Positions 22,801 to 33,290 are shown, counted from the first letter of the stretch. The stretch: DNA of 64,000 nucleotides from Lycium barbarum (GCF_019175385.1 NC_083339.1:29789637-29853636); one strand, 5' to 3'. Numbers and translations are program-made. The notes: generated by a model not told the origin, from the sequence alone.

Positions 22801-24187
22801 TTGCTTTAAAGGAGGATGAGATTAAATTCTCTTAATGAGTTCATAGACTGTTTGGTCGGAGTATGCAAAGTTACTCTTGATGAATTCACCGCGCTAAGTG
22901 CGAAGTGGAGGTCGCTTCAATAAGATTTTTAACAGGGAAATCTTAAAGCACTTAGTTTAAAGGATTCAGGACACATGGCCGTAAGGTGTCGAAGGATTAC
23001 GATTTTCACCGGAACATAGTAATGTGCGTGGAAATTTTTCTACTTCATTTAATGATCTACTCAGTTCAAGATTCGTTCACTAAGTAGTCAATGATTTAGA
23101 ATGTATTCACTAGCTAATGGTTCAAGTCCAAAAGACACCATTATTGATGCATATTACTAGATTAATGTCTCAAAAATATTTTCAAAATTTCTTGAAACAA
23201 GTGGGGGATTGTTAAGTTAATGTTTTAATTAATTTTGAAACATTTCATCTGATAAAAGTTTTTCAAACTAAATGAATGTGAATTTGAAGATACATTCTTC
23301 ATTTAGTATTTTACGTTTTAGGTTCTTGAAAGTTACATGAAAGTTGCATATATTTTAAGAAAAATTCATGAACCTATTTTAAATCCTATTTAATGAAAAC
23401 TTTTATGTAATTTTTATCCTATAAATAGTGTTTCATTCCTTTGGAAAAGGCAAGCACTTGAAGAAAACAATTTCCCCTTAAAACTTTAGAGAGACATTGA
23501 TCAAAAGGTGAAATCACCAATTCAAGAATAAAAGAGCAACTTTCTTGAATGCTACTTGTTGTGGCTTAGTTGAATCCCGAAGATAGAGTTGTTATTTATT
23601 CTTCCGTTTGCTCGTGGGAGAGACTCCAACTATTTTCAAGAAACATCTTAACGTGCCTCTAAGCCTAACAAATTTATTTTGAATTTCTTTTATTATTATC
23701 ATTCTTGTTCTAACAGGTATGAATGAACATATAATTCTAGATAATAGAATGTATAAGAATCTTGCCATATGACACGAGTAAAGCAGAGTTAGGTGACACC
23801 ACTTGGTTTAAGGTCTCTTCACCGGTGGCTAGAATGGGTCTAAAAGCTTAACAAGGTTAAGGAAGTAAGGAAATAACCAAATAAACTGAAAATCTCTACA
23901 AGCTGAAGTTTGGAGAAAAGAAACGGAACCTGGCAAATCCAGCTGGTGTTAGGTGCAATTTGAGTATTACCCCAAGGAACAAGCCTAAGATTCACAATTG
24001 AACCAAGATCTGTTTGAAGAACCTTAACTAATTGGTTCACAATGAAATCTGCACAATATGGACACAAGGATTCATAGTACAAGGACAAGTTAACTTTGTC
24101 TTGTGAAGACACATGAGATTGAAACATGAGCAATGGAATCAAAGCAAATGTAATGATAAGTCTAGTGATTTGATTATGTGATGCCAT
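13826..24187 (-). CDS. GILT family thiol reductase, copy A (five exons; transposon-filled intron 1)
   Basis: Minus-strand exons: 24187-23930, 14730-14665, 14492-14352, 14148-14056 and 13960-13826. All four introns are GT-AG and phase 0; the joined frame has no stop until TGA at 13826-13828 and gives 230 residues. The family reduces disulfides in lysosomal, vacuolar or secreted proteins. Residues 1-28 form a signal peptide (hydrophobic IITFALIPLLMF). The active-site CxxC is CPYC at residues 42-45. The GILT signature CQHG-x2-EC-x2-N-x4-C is complete and is assembled across the exon 1/2 junction (WICQ then HGTDEC). Exon 3 has CVELLHLE and SCFASTGL; exon 4 has RFVPWVLVNNQPL; exon 5 has DYQNFIAYICKAY. 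Intron 1 is 9.2 kb because a Copia element sits in it antisense to the gene. Length and residues are normal for the family. Expression is unproven; Arabidopsis OSH1 is a related gene. Confidence 0.88.
15287..15797 (+). repeat. 5' LTR of Copia element
   Basis: 511 bp, tgttaagttaatg to ttgttctaaca, with a possible TATA-like ctataaatag at about 15500. The gag ATG at 15818 follows only 20 nt after the LTR end, and no usual tggtatcagagc primer site is visible in that leader. Confidence 0.92.
15818..18330 (+). pseudogene. Copia gag, protease and integrase (frameshifted)
   Basis: Gag starts at ATG 15818 (MATTSTLNGV). It changes frame near 16150 and meets TGA at 16348-16350 where the family has a Trp codon; 16390-18330 is then open. 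Landmarks are gag FEIFDGKDFPGWR, the zinc knuckle CYHCHKFGHYARDC (about 16594), and the protease WRIDNGASRHISG, with Asn where Asp-Ser-Gly is usual. Next come the GAG-pre-integrase LWHERLGHVN, the integrase zinc motif, and the DDE core (FIDDYSRY, RSDRGGEY, NGVAERKNR). The frame is lost again at about 18318, just before reverse transcriptase. Confidence 0.9.
19546..22344 (+). mobile_element. Non-autonomous CACTA (En/Spm) transposon nested in Copia
   Basis: 2799 bp, left end cacttctaaaaaactgat, right end in reverse CACTACTAAAAAAACGAG, and a perfect 3-bp duplication tga (19543-19545 and 22345-22347). Both subterminal regions (19576-19975 and 21865-22320) are packed with short palindromic units of the type ccgacg...cgtcggtttt, the probable transposase-binding repeats. 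It holds only the 5' part of a transposase gene, so it depends on another element. Confidence 0.95.
20977..21615 (+). pseudogene. CACTA transposase N-terminal fragment (transposase-associated domain)
   Basis: ATG at 20977 starts the N-terminal zinc-binding transposase-associated domain found in plant CACTA TNP2-like proteins. Visible features are DRMWMYN, EFVEGVDGFITHS, a Cys/His cluster GVIRCPCSHCRCMKYL, and VHLYSRGF with YYVWTDHGE. An in-frame TAG at 21442-21444 interrupts it. The frame then continues through QHSKLYVAV, NIKSDWTIAEAAMDSMI and PKSYYEAKRLC to TAA at 21613-21615. The catalytic part is missing. A stretch just upstream (20440-20960) consists of repeated agttagaattg/ttaagtta units. 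Confidence 0.85.
22620..22918. repeat. Three imperfect ~99-bp tandem repeats before the Copia 3' LTR
   Basis: Units start at about 22620, 22720 and 22818. Each has gagattnnattctcttaat, a (g)gttggagt-like middle and ctcttgatagatttacc, and each ends with a ggaggatgag-like purine stretch. They lie between the pol stop and the 3' LTR, in the element's 3' untranslated region. Confidence 0.85.
23210..23715 (+). repeat. 3' LTR of Copia element
   Basis: 506 bp, same boundaries as the 5' LTR, lacking a 5-bp tgtta/ttatg stretch present there. It is followed directly by TSD ggtat and about 209 bp of remaining GILT intron 1 before exon 1. Confidence 0.95.
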
Positions 24188-25452
24188 TTCCCCTTGTGGA
24201 ACTAATACTTTTTTCTTCTGATCTTTTTATCCTGTTTCTGTACTTAAGTTTCCAACTTTTTCTTTTTCAGTTTGCTTTAGCTTTTACACCTACCTGCCCT
24301 TCCATTCCTCACCCCACCTACCACAATAAATTCTTGAATTATTAACTTCTGAAATTTCAGGTATGGTAGATACGCAACAAGAAAAAAAAAAAAAGGAGTT
24401 ATTATTAGTCATCTGCTTTGGAATTAGTACAACGAGTAGTAACCGTATTTTACCGGCTAGAGTTAATACTTTTGTCATGTTGAAAATGTAAATACAAGAA
24501 TTATTTGGCGGACAGGTTCTCAGAATCTGCTTTGATTTTAACCATCTTGATTAGAGCTAAAATGGATGCTAGACTTGATATATGGTATAAAAAAAAAAGG
24601 CCAAGTTTAATATATCCAAGAATTACTCATGGAATCCCAGTCTTGACCTAACTTTCTGCTCATCATTTCACAAGAAGTTAAATTAGGAAATTTCTAACTT
24701 CTGTTTACCAGTTTAGGGCAATGGGCATAATAGTAACAACTGTGCCTCAATCCAAAACAAGTTCGAACCGGCTACTATATGAATCCTCATTGTCCTTGTC
24801 TCTCCTCATACCAATACAATATTATAAGAGACAGTTAAAAAAATAAAAGAAAAAAGGACTAGAAGATCTCTATATTTTCTACTAGCAGATAAATTATAAA
24901 GCCATGGAACTAAAGTAAACTTAATGAAATGACTATTTAATTTCAACTAAGTGATATTGCCTATTTAACCTTTTTTCTTCCAAATGTGCCTTATTTTTGG
25001 CTAAATCTACAAGTATTACAAAAGTGATAGTAGGTTTTCTGAAACAACTTCCTTTCATGTGATTTTAGGTCTATCTCATCCTCTTTTTAGCATGCCACGC
25101 ACCATAATTTTACAACTTGGGACCTTATGGCCAATATGGTAGTGTTTTGATGGCCCATACCAATTCAATATTAGTTAAAGGCCAGTCCAGATATGACTAA
25201 CTTTATTCCACACATACTTCTGATCAGTCTTTTCCAGTAAAAGCACCTTAAGCTTTAGAAGAGTGCTTCTTACTTTATTCTGAAATGACTCATCAGAATT
25301 TTCTTCCACACAATTGAAAAAGAGGGAAGGGTGCTTATGTTCTGCAAAATCAAAATTTATGCAACTCTCATGGATAGAACAGTTTCTGATCTTATTGAAC
25401 AAACTATTCCAAAGTTACATTTTAGTAGTATCTCATTATATTATGATTATGG
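24188..25452. other. Spacer between GILT copies A and B
   Basis: About 1.26 kb that should hold the promoter and 5' UTR of copy A and the 3' flank of copy B. I see no clear TATA box or coding sequence. An ORF at 25175-25402 (minus) has no recognisable family pattern and lies just past the copy B stop. Confidence 0.5.
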
Positions 25453-26026
25453 TTATATCTCCTTGGATTTTTCGACTTCCTGAGGGAATGATTGGCAGAT
25501 TGCAGGAGGTGTAGGTCCTGTATAATCTTTACATACATATTTTTCATAATTCTGATAATCCTGCAGTTACAACTTGCAATAATGTATTGGATTTAATTGC
25601 TGAACCATAATAAAAGGTTTATTATTAAATAATAAAAGATGAGACGTTGAAAACTAACAAGTCCAAGAGGATTGTTGTTCACTAGCACCCATGGGAGAAA
25701 TTTATGAGGAGGATTAAGACTAGCTGTTTCGTTGGCATAGTTCACTTCAAGCTGCACCGATTTCTTTGCGTTAGCAAAGTTAGTTTAAAGAAATAATCTT
25801 ATTTATTGCATATTGATAAATATTTTGGAGCCATTTCACGGAGGGTCATTCAGTTTCTAATTTATTGCACCAAAATCATAAAACTAATATTTGTAACGGC
25901 AAAATAACTCAACAATACCTGTATATCACAAAATGTAAAAAATGCCAAAACTAAAATGGTAAATTTAGTTCTCAAACAAGTAGGCTTCCACTTTATCAAC
26001 TATTTAATGCAATACCTATCTAGCTC

Positions 26027-26569
26027 CACTGCAAGAAAATGGACTTTTGTGGCGATAATAGTTGCCACAGATGACAAAATAACTCGCCACCAGAGGTTCA
26101 GTTCTGTGGCGACCAATATCGCTACAAAGGCTTATTAGATCGCCACGAAAATCACTCACGAAAAGTGTTGCAAGAAAGGGTCGCCACAAAAACTTGCAGT
26201 TGCGAAAGTTTAGCTGCCACAAAAGTTTATAGTTTTTGAAAGTCTATTCGTGGCAACAACGGTCGCCACTAACGCCTCTTTTAAAACCCAAAAAAAATTG
26301 ATAGGCTGGTGTATTCCTGCTAATTGCCCAACAACATTAAAAATATAACAAACCCCGCCAATACTTTTTCCTTCATATTTTATTAGAATAATTAATAGTA
26401 CATATATATATATTTTGTGGCGACTTAAGTACAGTTGCGACTAAAAAGGTTATATTCTGTGGAGACTTTTAGAATCGCCACTAAAACTATCATTTTCTGC
26501 GGCAACGGCCTGGAGTCACCACAATACCCTTACTTTTGTGGCAACTATATTTGTCTCCACCTTGTAGTG
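26027..26569. mobile_element. Small CACTA-like non-autonomous element
   Basis: Left end cactgcaagaaaatgg; right end in reverse cactacaaggtggagac. Subterminal repeats of ttttgtggcga/gtcgccac occur throughout in both orientations. Flanking triplets are ctc and cac, so a 3-bp TSD is imperfect. Located in the copy B intron between exons 3 and 4. No coding capacity. Confidence 0.65.
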
Positions 26570-26648
26570 CACCCAAAAAAAAAATGAAATTCGATTTAGT
26601 GTGATATATAGGCATAGTTGTGTTTCGAATGCAAATTAGAGTATAGAT

Positions 26649-26841
26649 CAGGGCGGATACAGCCTTTAACTTTCGGGTTTACGTGAACTCAGTAATTTTT
26701 ACGTAAATTCTATATTTATTTAAAAAAATCTCCTAAATATACATAAATATTTGACCATGAACCTAGTTATTATCTTATATTAATTTGAGGTCGCCATAAA
26801 AATCCATAAACTCCATAGCCTGAATCCGCTTCTAAGTATAG
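26649..26841. repeat. Short dispersed repeat with ggcggat ends
   Basis: Starts gggcggatacagcc and ends gcctgaatccgct, an inverted pair. The body resembles a common Solanaceae MITE-like repeat (gtgaactcagtaattttt, ataaatatttgacc). It is related in its ends to the element at 38418-39188. Confidence 0.5.
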
Positions 26842-27385
26842 AACAAGTGAGTGATGTGCTTGGGGAGAATAAAGAAAATTTAAGTAAATCATGAAAAAAC
26901 TGACATCTATTCCATCAGTGCTCTAGTGACAAAGAGTAACGTTATCAGAATATTGATTCAGGGATTTAAAGCACTTTCCCCCACTTTGTTTTCTTGCCAA
27001 CAAAGCTAGATTCACAACACGTGCAATAAACTAGTAATGTATTTCCTGCAACACAAAATATAAAATGTAGATAAGAAAACAACATATTTTGCCCTAAAAC
27101 AAAAAACAACATTACTAAAAAAAAAAAAATCAACTACTCTGAACAGACTATTTAACAAAAGACTTATTCAGATGGTTTAGACTTTTAACTTTTATATACT
27201 GACGGTGCAAGAGATTATCTCATATCGTCTAAATAATCACTATAAATAATTGTCTATAATAAGTGAAACTGTAACCTCAAAAGACGGGTTATATCTGCTA
27301 CAACATATAACATGTCAAAGTGCTGATAATGTAAAAGTTCCTTAATTATTTTGTCGGTATACATAAGTTATATAAAATAGCTTAC

Positions 27386-28156
27386 CCGGGTCGGCTCTAG
27401 CCGTAGGCCACTAAGGCACATACCTTAGGCCCCAATTTGGCCCCAAATTTTACCAAGTTCAACTTATATGTTAATTTTTTTCTTAAAGAAAATTGATTAT
27501 TTATGATAAAAAGTACAACATTTTTTTTATAAATTTATATTATTATATTCTCCATACCTTTTCGAATAGAAGAAATCAGGAAATAAATATTTGTCTATTT
27601 ACTTTATGTGCTCTAATACTCACATTATTTTATTCTCTTTAACTCCTTTTGGATTGTCTTTCTTCAAATCTCTGATAAGTTATACTCCGTCAAAAATATG
27701 AGTCAATAACGGTAAAGTGTTGAACAAAGTGATCGAATTGCAAATTCTCTTTTTGTTTCTTCTTAGGTTTTCAAGCGTTGCAGCAAGCATATTGAAGCGA
27801 GATATACCAAGTTATCAACTTCTAAAATCAGATTTTATCATATAACTCTATTATTTTTATCTAAAATTTGTCAACTTATTGCTTATAGAATTATGTTAAT
27901 AGTTCCTGTAATAATTGGCTCAATAGAAGAATGTTTTTCAACATTGAAATCGATAAAATCTTACTTAAAATTAACAATTAAAAAAACAAAATTATTAAAA
28001 GAAATCTACTATAAAATAAATTATTAAGTAATGATTTTGCATCTAAAAAAAAAGGTTAGAAAAATAGATTTCAAATGAATATGTATGAAGTTTGTTTAGG
28101 TTTTAGGCCTCCAATTAAAGTCACTTTATGTCTCCAATTCTGTTGAGCCGCCCCTA
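27386..28156 (+). mobile_element. hAT element relic with transposase C-terminus
   Basis: 771 bp flanked by the 8-bp duplication tagcttac (27378-27385 and 28157-28164). The ends ccgggtcggctc and, in reverse, taggggcggctc are imperfect inverted repeats. Around 27860-28030 a conceptual plus-strand reading shows VPVIIGSIEECFSTLKSIKSY, the hAT dimerisation region, ending in stops. It is therefore an internally deleted hAT copy. Confidence 0.82.
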
Positions 28157-28165
28157 TAGCTTACC

Positions 28166-28868
28166 CAAAGAATTGCACGGATTACCTTCGCATGGATTGG
28201 TCTTTAGTTATTGTCCCTCAAATCACTGGTCATTAATTTTTGCCCCTACTTCTCATTTAGTGAAATTTGTGGGCCAACGTATCCTTATTCGCTGGTTTAC
28301 GAAATCAGAGATTTTGGGTTCGAACACCAGTAGAGTAAAAAAAAAAATCAAAAGACAAAAAACTATGCCTATTCAGAATAAAGTTATGCCTCAAGACATA
28401 ATTCTGTAGTATCCTACAGAACTATGCCGGACAAGGCATAGTTTCTATGTAGTTACATATAAACAATGCCTTAAGGCATTTTTCTGTAGAATAACTTAAT
28501 TTCCATAGAACTATGCCGGAAAATGCATAGTTTCTATGTAACATAATTTCTATGTTACATAAACTATGTTTTGTCTGGCATAATTTTGTAGAAATTAAGT
28601 TATACTACAATACTATGCCGGAAAAGGCATATGACAGAACTATGTCTTAAGGCATAACTTTGCCCGAATAGGCATAGTTTCTAATGAAAACCTCCCCTTG
28701 CGAATATTTTTTATTTATTGTGCTGGTATTTGAGCCCAGAATGTCAGTGATATTTTCGGCCACTTTTTTATTACTTAAAGTGACGAAGGACAAAAAATTA
28801 AAGACCAATGATTTGAGGGGCAAAAATTAAAGACCACCCCTGAAATAGGGCATTTGTGCGAATAGCCC
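28166..28868. mobile_element. Foldback element with 9-bp target duplication
   Basis: The two arms are inverted copies: ggtcattaatttttgcccc on the left against ggggcaaaaattaaagacca on the right. The core (28363-28690) is built of short palindromes of the type ctatgccggaaaaggcatag. It is flanked by tagcttacc at 28157-28165 and 28869-28877. Long arms and a 9-bp duplication suggest a MULE-type or foldback transposon. No coding sequence. Confidence 0.7.
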
Positions 28869-29145
28869 TAGCTTACCACATCAGGCCATTCATGAATCAT
28901 TTTTTTGCGTGGATTTCCCTTCAAAGGCGTTTGTCTTTAATTTTTGCCCCTCAAATCGATGGTCTTTAATTTTTAGCCCTCGCTTAAAAAAATGATCAAA
29001 AAATACTTCGAGGTTCTGAGTTCGAACCCTTGCTAAGGTAGAATTTGTCTTAAGGCATAACTAAATGGGAAAATTTCACTTATAAGCAATTTATGGGTCA
29101 AAATGACATATTCATAGCCCATATTTTAAATTACAAACCTACAGC

Positions 29146-30259
29146 CCAACATTTCATGGCCCAACTTGAATATTCACCTTTATACAACAATATACAACTT
29201 TATACACCTACTGTAGACAATGTATACACCTTGTATGAAAGTGTATAATAATGTATAAGACTAGTATACAATATTACACAACAATATATAACTTTATACA
29301 TCTACTGTAGATAATGTATAAACCTTGTATAAAAGTGTATAATAATGTATAAGACTAGTAAAAAACTGAAATGGAAAAAAATGACTATGGCAGGTAATTA
29401 AAAAAAGATGGGCTAAAAAGGGTAAATATCTTACCACAATTGGTATACAGTGTAAAATTCCGTAAAATTCCCTAACTAAATTCTGCATTCAGTTATTCCT
29501 TAAGGCAAATTCTGCCTTATAAGTTCGCAAGGCAAATTTGTTTTTTTACTCTGGCCTAACTTGCTATGAAATTCTACCTTGCAAATTATTTTTTTACACT
29601 CTACTGGGGTTCAAACTCATAATCTCAGGGGCATTTTCGGCCACTTAAAGTGTCGAAGGGAAAAAATTAAAGATCATCAATTTGAGGGACAGAAATTAAA
29701 GACCAACATTTCATGGCCCAACTTGAATATTCACCTTTATACAACAATATACAACTTTATACACCTACTGTAGACAATGTATACACCTTGTATGAAAGTT
29801 TATAATAATGTATAAGACTGGTATACAATATTACACAACAATATATAACTTTATACATCTACTGTAGACAATGTATAAACCTTGTGTAAAAGTGTATAAT
29901 AATGTATAAGACTAGTAAAAAACTGAAACGGAAAAAAATGGCTATGGCAGGTAATTAAAAAAAGATGGGCTAAAAAGGGTAAATATTTTGCCACAATTGA
30001 TATACAGTGTAAAATTCCGTAAAATTCCCTAACTAAATTCTGCATTCAGTTATTCCTTAAGGCAAATTCTGCCTTATAAGTTCGCAAGGCAAATTTGTTT
30101 TTTTACTCTGGCCTAACTTGCTATGAAATTCTACCTTGCAAATTATTTTTTTACACTCTACTGGGGTTCAAACTCATAATCTCAGGGGTATTTTCGGCCA
30201 CTTAAAGTGTCGAAGGGCAAAAATTAAAGATCATCAATTTGAGGGACAGAAATTAAAGA
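29146..30259. repeat. 557-bp direct tandem duplication
   Basis: Bases 29146-29702 and 29703-30259 are nearly identical and abut exactly. Each unit contains two ~105-bp subrepeats (tataca-rich, ctactgtagacaatgta) and ends gggacagaaattaaaga. It lies in the intron between exons 2 and 3 of GILT copy B. Paired small ORFs at 29294 and 29851 are only by-products. Confidence 0.93.
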
Positions 30260-31071
30260 TCACCTCCGAATAATGGCATTTGTGCGAATGATGGTCTTTC
30301 ATGAATAGCACAAGCCTCCAGCATGTTCAGCTCACACTCCTCTACGCCGTTCTGCATATTTCAGAACTTAAAGTTATTTATTATTTATACAACTGAAATT
30401 CAAGGTATAATATCGAAAGAACTCGTCCACAAAAACAAGTAATTAAGATACAAATGTGAACAAGAAAAAGGGAATGCCAATGGTATATATACTCAAACCT
30501 GCCAAATCCAGCTAATTCTATCAGTGAGTTCAGTGTCACCCCAAGGGACCAGCCTAAGATTGATAATTGAGATGAGATCCATTGCAATTAGACAGGTTCC
30601 CCACTAAAAACCTTTCACAGTAGGGACAAAGGGCACCTATTGAAAGGTTTAGTTCCTGATCATCAGGAAGAACTTTGAGTTGTTGTAGTATCAACATCCT
30701 CATATTCTTCATAGTCTGAGAAAGCATTTGACAAATATATTAAGCACAAGCAAGAAACAGAAAACCAAGAATGTAAGAGTTAGCTTTTTATGAGAAACCA
30801 TTTTACATTACACTATTACAACTGAAGCACAATTTTTGAAATTTGTTACTGGTGAAATGATACTCAAGGTAGCTAGCACCATGTCCTTTTAAAGAATCTA
30901 TCTTTTGCCACTCGAGTCAAACTTTTTTTATGTCTTCAGTAACACAAAGATTATGCTTTCTGATGACATATGCATTTACATATTAAGTCTAAATTCTATA
31001 TATTGACAGTGTAGATAATATTTATACTATCAGATTTTTTATAACGTAATTATAGGTCAATCTATATGATA

Positions 31072-31378
31072 CTCCCTCCATCCATTTTTACTTGTCCTGC
31101 ATTGACTTTGCACACCCTTTAAGGAGCCATAAATAAAATGACAATTTTACTGTATCACCCCTAATTATTATTAAGTCATTTAATGATTGAAATCAATTCA
31201 ACATTACTTTAAAAGTTGGGTAGCCACTAATAATTCCTTGAAGTTTCCAACTCAATAATTAATAATAAGGATAAAATAGGTATGAAATGACAAATTATCT
31301 CTTAGTTTTTCAAACTTGACAAGTAAAAGTGGACATCTATTTTTAGTATATAGGACAAGTAAAAATGGAAGGAGGGAG
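31072..31378. mobile_element. Stowaway-type MITE
   Basis: 307 bp, ends ctccctccatccatttttac and the inverse ggaaggagggag, flanked by TA on both sides, as in Tc1/mariner Stowaway elements. The inner part has acttgtcc/ggacaagt inverted pairs. Confidence 0.9.
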
Positions 31379-31496
31379 TAATTGGTAACATGGTAAAAAT
31401 GTCAACTGCTATAATATTATTACAAGTTAAAATTGACTAATAGAGTAAAAGTTCTTTACATTAGAGTATATATATATAAGTTAAAATCAACTTATA

Positions 31497-31850
31497 ACCT
31501 GTTTTGTCAAACTTCTAAATACAACTTATTTTAATAAGTGCTTTTTTTAAAAGTGTTTTTAAAAAAAAGTATTTTTGGCAAAAAACAATTTGTGTTTGAC
31601 CAATTAATTTAAAAATAATTTTGAGCAGCAATTAGTATTTGATCAAGCTTTTAAAAAGTGCTTTTAAGTATATTTTCTCAAAAGTATTTTTCAAAAAAGT
31701 GCTTTTGCTCAAAAACTTTTTTTTAGCTTCTGAAAAACTGATTCTGCTACTTTCTAGAAGCACTTATTTTCTCCCAAAAGCTTGGTCAAACACCTCACTT
31801 TGTTTAAACACTTTTGAAAAAAAAAAAGTTTGACCAAACAAGCTATTTTT
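31497..31850. mobile_element. MITE with gtttggtcaaa-type ends and aaaagtgctttt core
   Basis: The left end (about gttttgtcaaacttct) and right end (agtttgaccaaacaagct) are inverted. The core contains many aaaagtgcttttnagt units in both orientations. This is a common Solanaceae repeat type; boundaries are approximate. Confidence 0.6.
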
Positions 31851-32029
31851 TTATTTTATTTTATTTATAAGCCTTCACCTTAGGTTGTGATCCCTTTGGT
31901 GTGGTGGTTTAGGCTTGACTCCTACCATGTCTATTAATACAAAAACTTACATATGCTAGAGGGGAACATGGACCAATACCTCTAACCAAGGAAATCTGCA
32001 CAGATGAAAAGAAGGATTAAGCCTATACA

Positions 32030-33290
32030 TTATCCTTCCCTAGGAACATATATACTATTCAACTTACAAAAAAAATTGCATTTGTCATATCTTCTTCTCA
32101 TAGAAGGAAACCTCCATTTATCCAGTTGAATCAAACCTTTAACTTCCTGGGGTAACAGATTGTGGGAAGTGTAAAAGGTTTCCTTTCCACTGGCAGATGC
32201 AAGTTTAGCAAGAAAATCAGCAATACCATTAGCTTCTCTATAACAGTGCTTGAACATCACTGTTTCATTGCCTCTGTTAGTATTATGGATAATATTTTTT
32301 AGCTTCATGTCGTTAGTGGTCTTTTGGTTGACCACATCACTGATAACCATGGAGTCCATTTCGATGATAATATTGTTGAAGCCATTTTTCTTGCACCACT
32401 GGACTGCATACTCTGCCGCTTTTGCTTATAAGTAATCGTTGCTGCAACACTCATCAGGCTAGGAAAAAACTATGCAGAAATCACCATTACTGTCTCTTAT
32501 ATTTCCACGTATACCAACTTTGATGTAAGTCCCATCAACATTCATCTTAAACAATCCTTGCTCTGGAAATTGCCAAGTTACCTGAGTGATATTGATCACT
32601 GGCTGCAGTTATTCCATGCTCTCACAAAACATGAGCTAGTTTCCTGTGAGGACACAGTTAGGGGATACCACATTCATTGCAGTCTTAGTGTTCCAGATAA
32701 TTTGATATTCCATCTTCCTCTTATTCATCTTCATTTGATCTGAAAACATGCAAGAGGTCTTCCAGATTTCCCAACAAATAAAGATTGGAGCAACTTGGAT
32801 AAGCTTATGAACACTGTTTTTAATCTTATGATTCCACCAGTTCTGAATGGTTCTTTGGATAGGGCTTGGATGATGATTTATGCCAAGAGAAGCACCAATG
32901 TATCTCCATATATGTTTTTCCACTTCACTATGAGTAAGGGTGTGATTTATGTAATCAATGATTGGGATAGTACAGCAAAAACAAACAGCATTGGAATAGA
33001 TGCCTAATCTGCCAATAGCTTCATTAAAAGACAACTTTCCATGGTACAATCTCCATACCAAGAAAGACATCTTGAAAGGGATGGATTTGTGCCAGATGTT
33101 TCCCAAGAAATCATCCTTCTGCCTTTTATTCCTGATGAGATGCCAAGCAGATTTGTTAGAATACCTTCCATCCTCAGTGTTACGCCTCTCATTTTCATAC
33201 GTTGAGTTTCGCCGAATGCTAATTGTCCTAGCCTTGGGAAGTAGGATAAATTTTTCGAGGTCATGGGGATAGATATGTCCATCTTGGGTA
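32030..33290 (-). pseudogene. LINE B: zf-RVT and RNase H part
   Basis: Two open stretches. 33106-32636 contains the RT zinc-binding module (IWHKSIPFKMSFLVWRL, CFCCTIPIID with a downstream His). 32359-32030 contains the end of an RNase H-like domain (MDSMVISDVVNQ, HCYREANGIADFLAKLA). Frameshifts lie between them. An RNase H-bearing C-terminus distinguishes this LINE from LINE A. Confidence 0.8.

Larger units (their letters stand above)
15287..23715 (+). mobile_element. Complete Copia LTR retrotransposon in GILT intron 1
   Basis: 8429 bp including a nested CACTA, flanked by the perfect 5-bp duplication ggtat (15282-15286 and 23716-23720). The LTRs are 15287-15797 and 23210-23715; a purine-rich gtgggggat precedes the 3' LTR. 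By eye the LTRs differ at about 12 positions plus one 5-bp indel, so the insertion is fairly young. It is antisense to GILT. The element is inactive: gag-pol carries two frameshifts and two stops, besides the CACTA insertion. Confidence 0.95.
25453..30801 (-). pseudogene. GILT family thiol reductase, copy B (degraded tandem duplicate)
   Basis: Same exon order as copy A. Exon 1 is 30801-30499 (starts MVSHKKLTLTFLV), exon 2 from 30351, degraded exon 3 near 27045-26930, exon 4 25751-25659, and exon 5 25560-25453. Exon 1 keeps LCPYCERFLV (the CxxC) and INLRLVPWG but needs frameshifts to connect them to the signal peptide. The Cys that opens the GILT signature is Trp (WIWQ), and His of the next exon is Asn (NGVEECELN). 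Exon 3 begins EIHY and then a stop. Exons 4 (KFLPWVLVNNNPL) and 5 (DYQNYEKYVCKDY) remain open with correct splice sites and a TAA. Its introns have collected a CACTA-like element, a hAT, a foldback and a 557-bp duplication. A pseudogene call is well supported. Confidence 0.85.

Noticed and set aside
25175..25402. 75-residue minus-strand ORF as an extra GILT exon
   Set aside because: No GILT motif; the copy B reading frame already ends at 25453 with a good stop.
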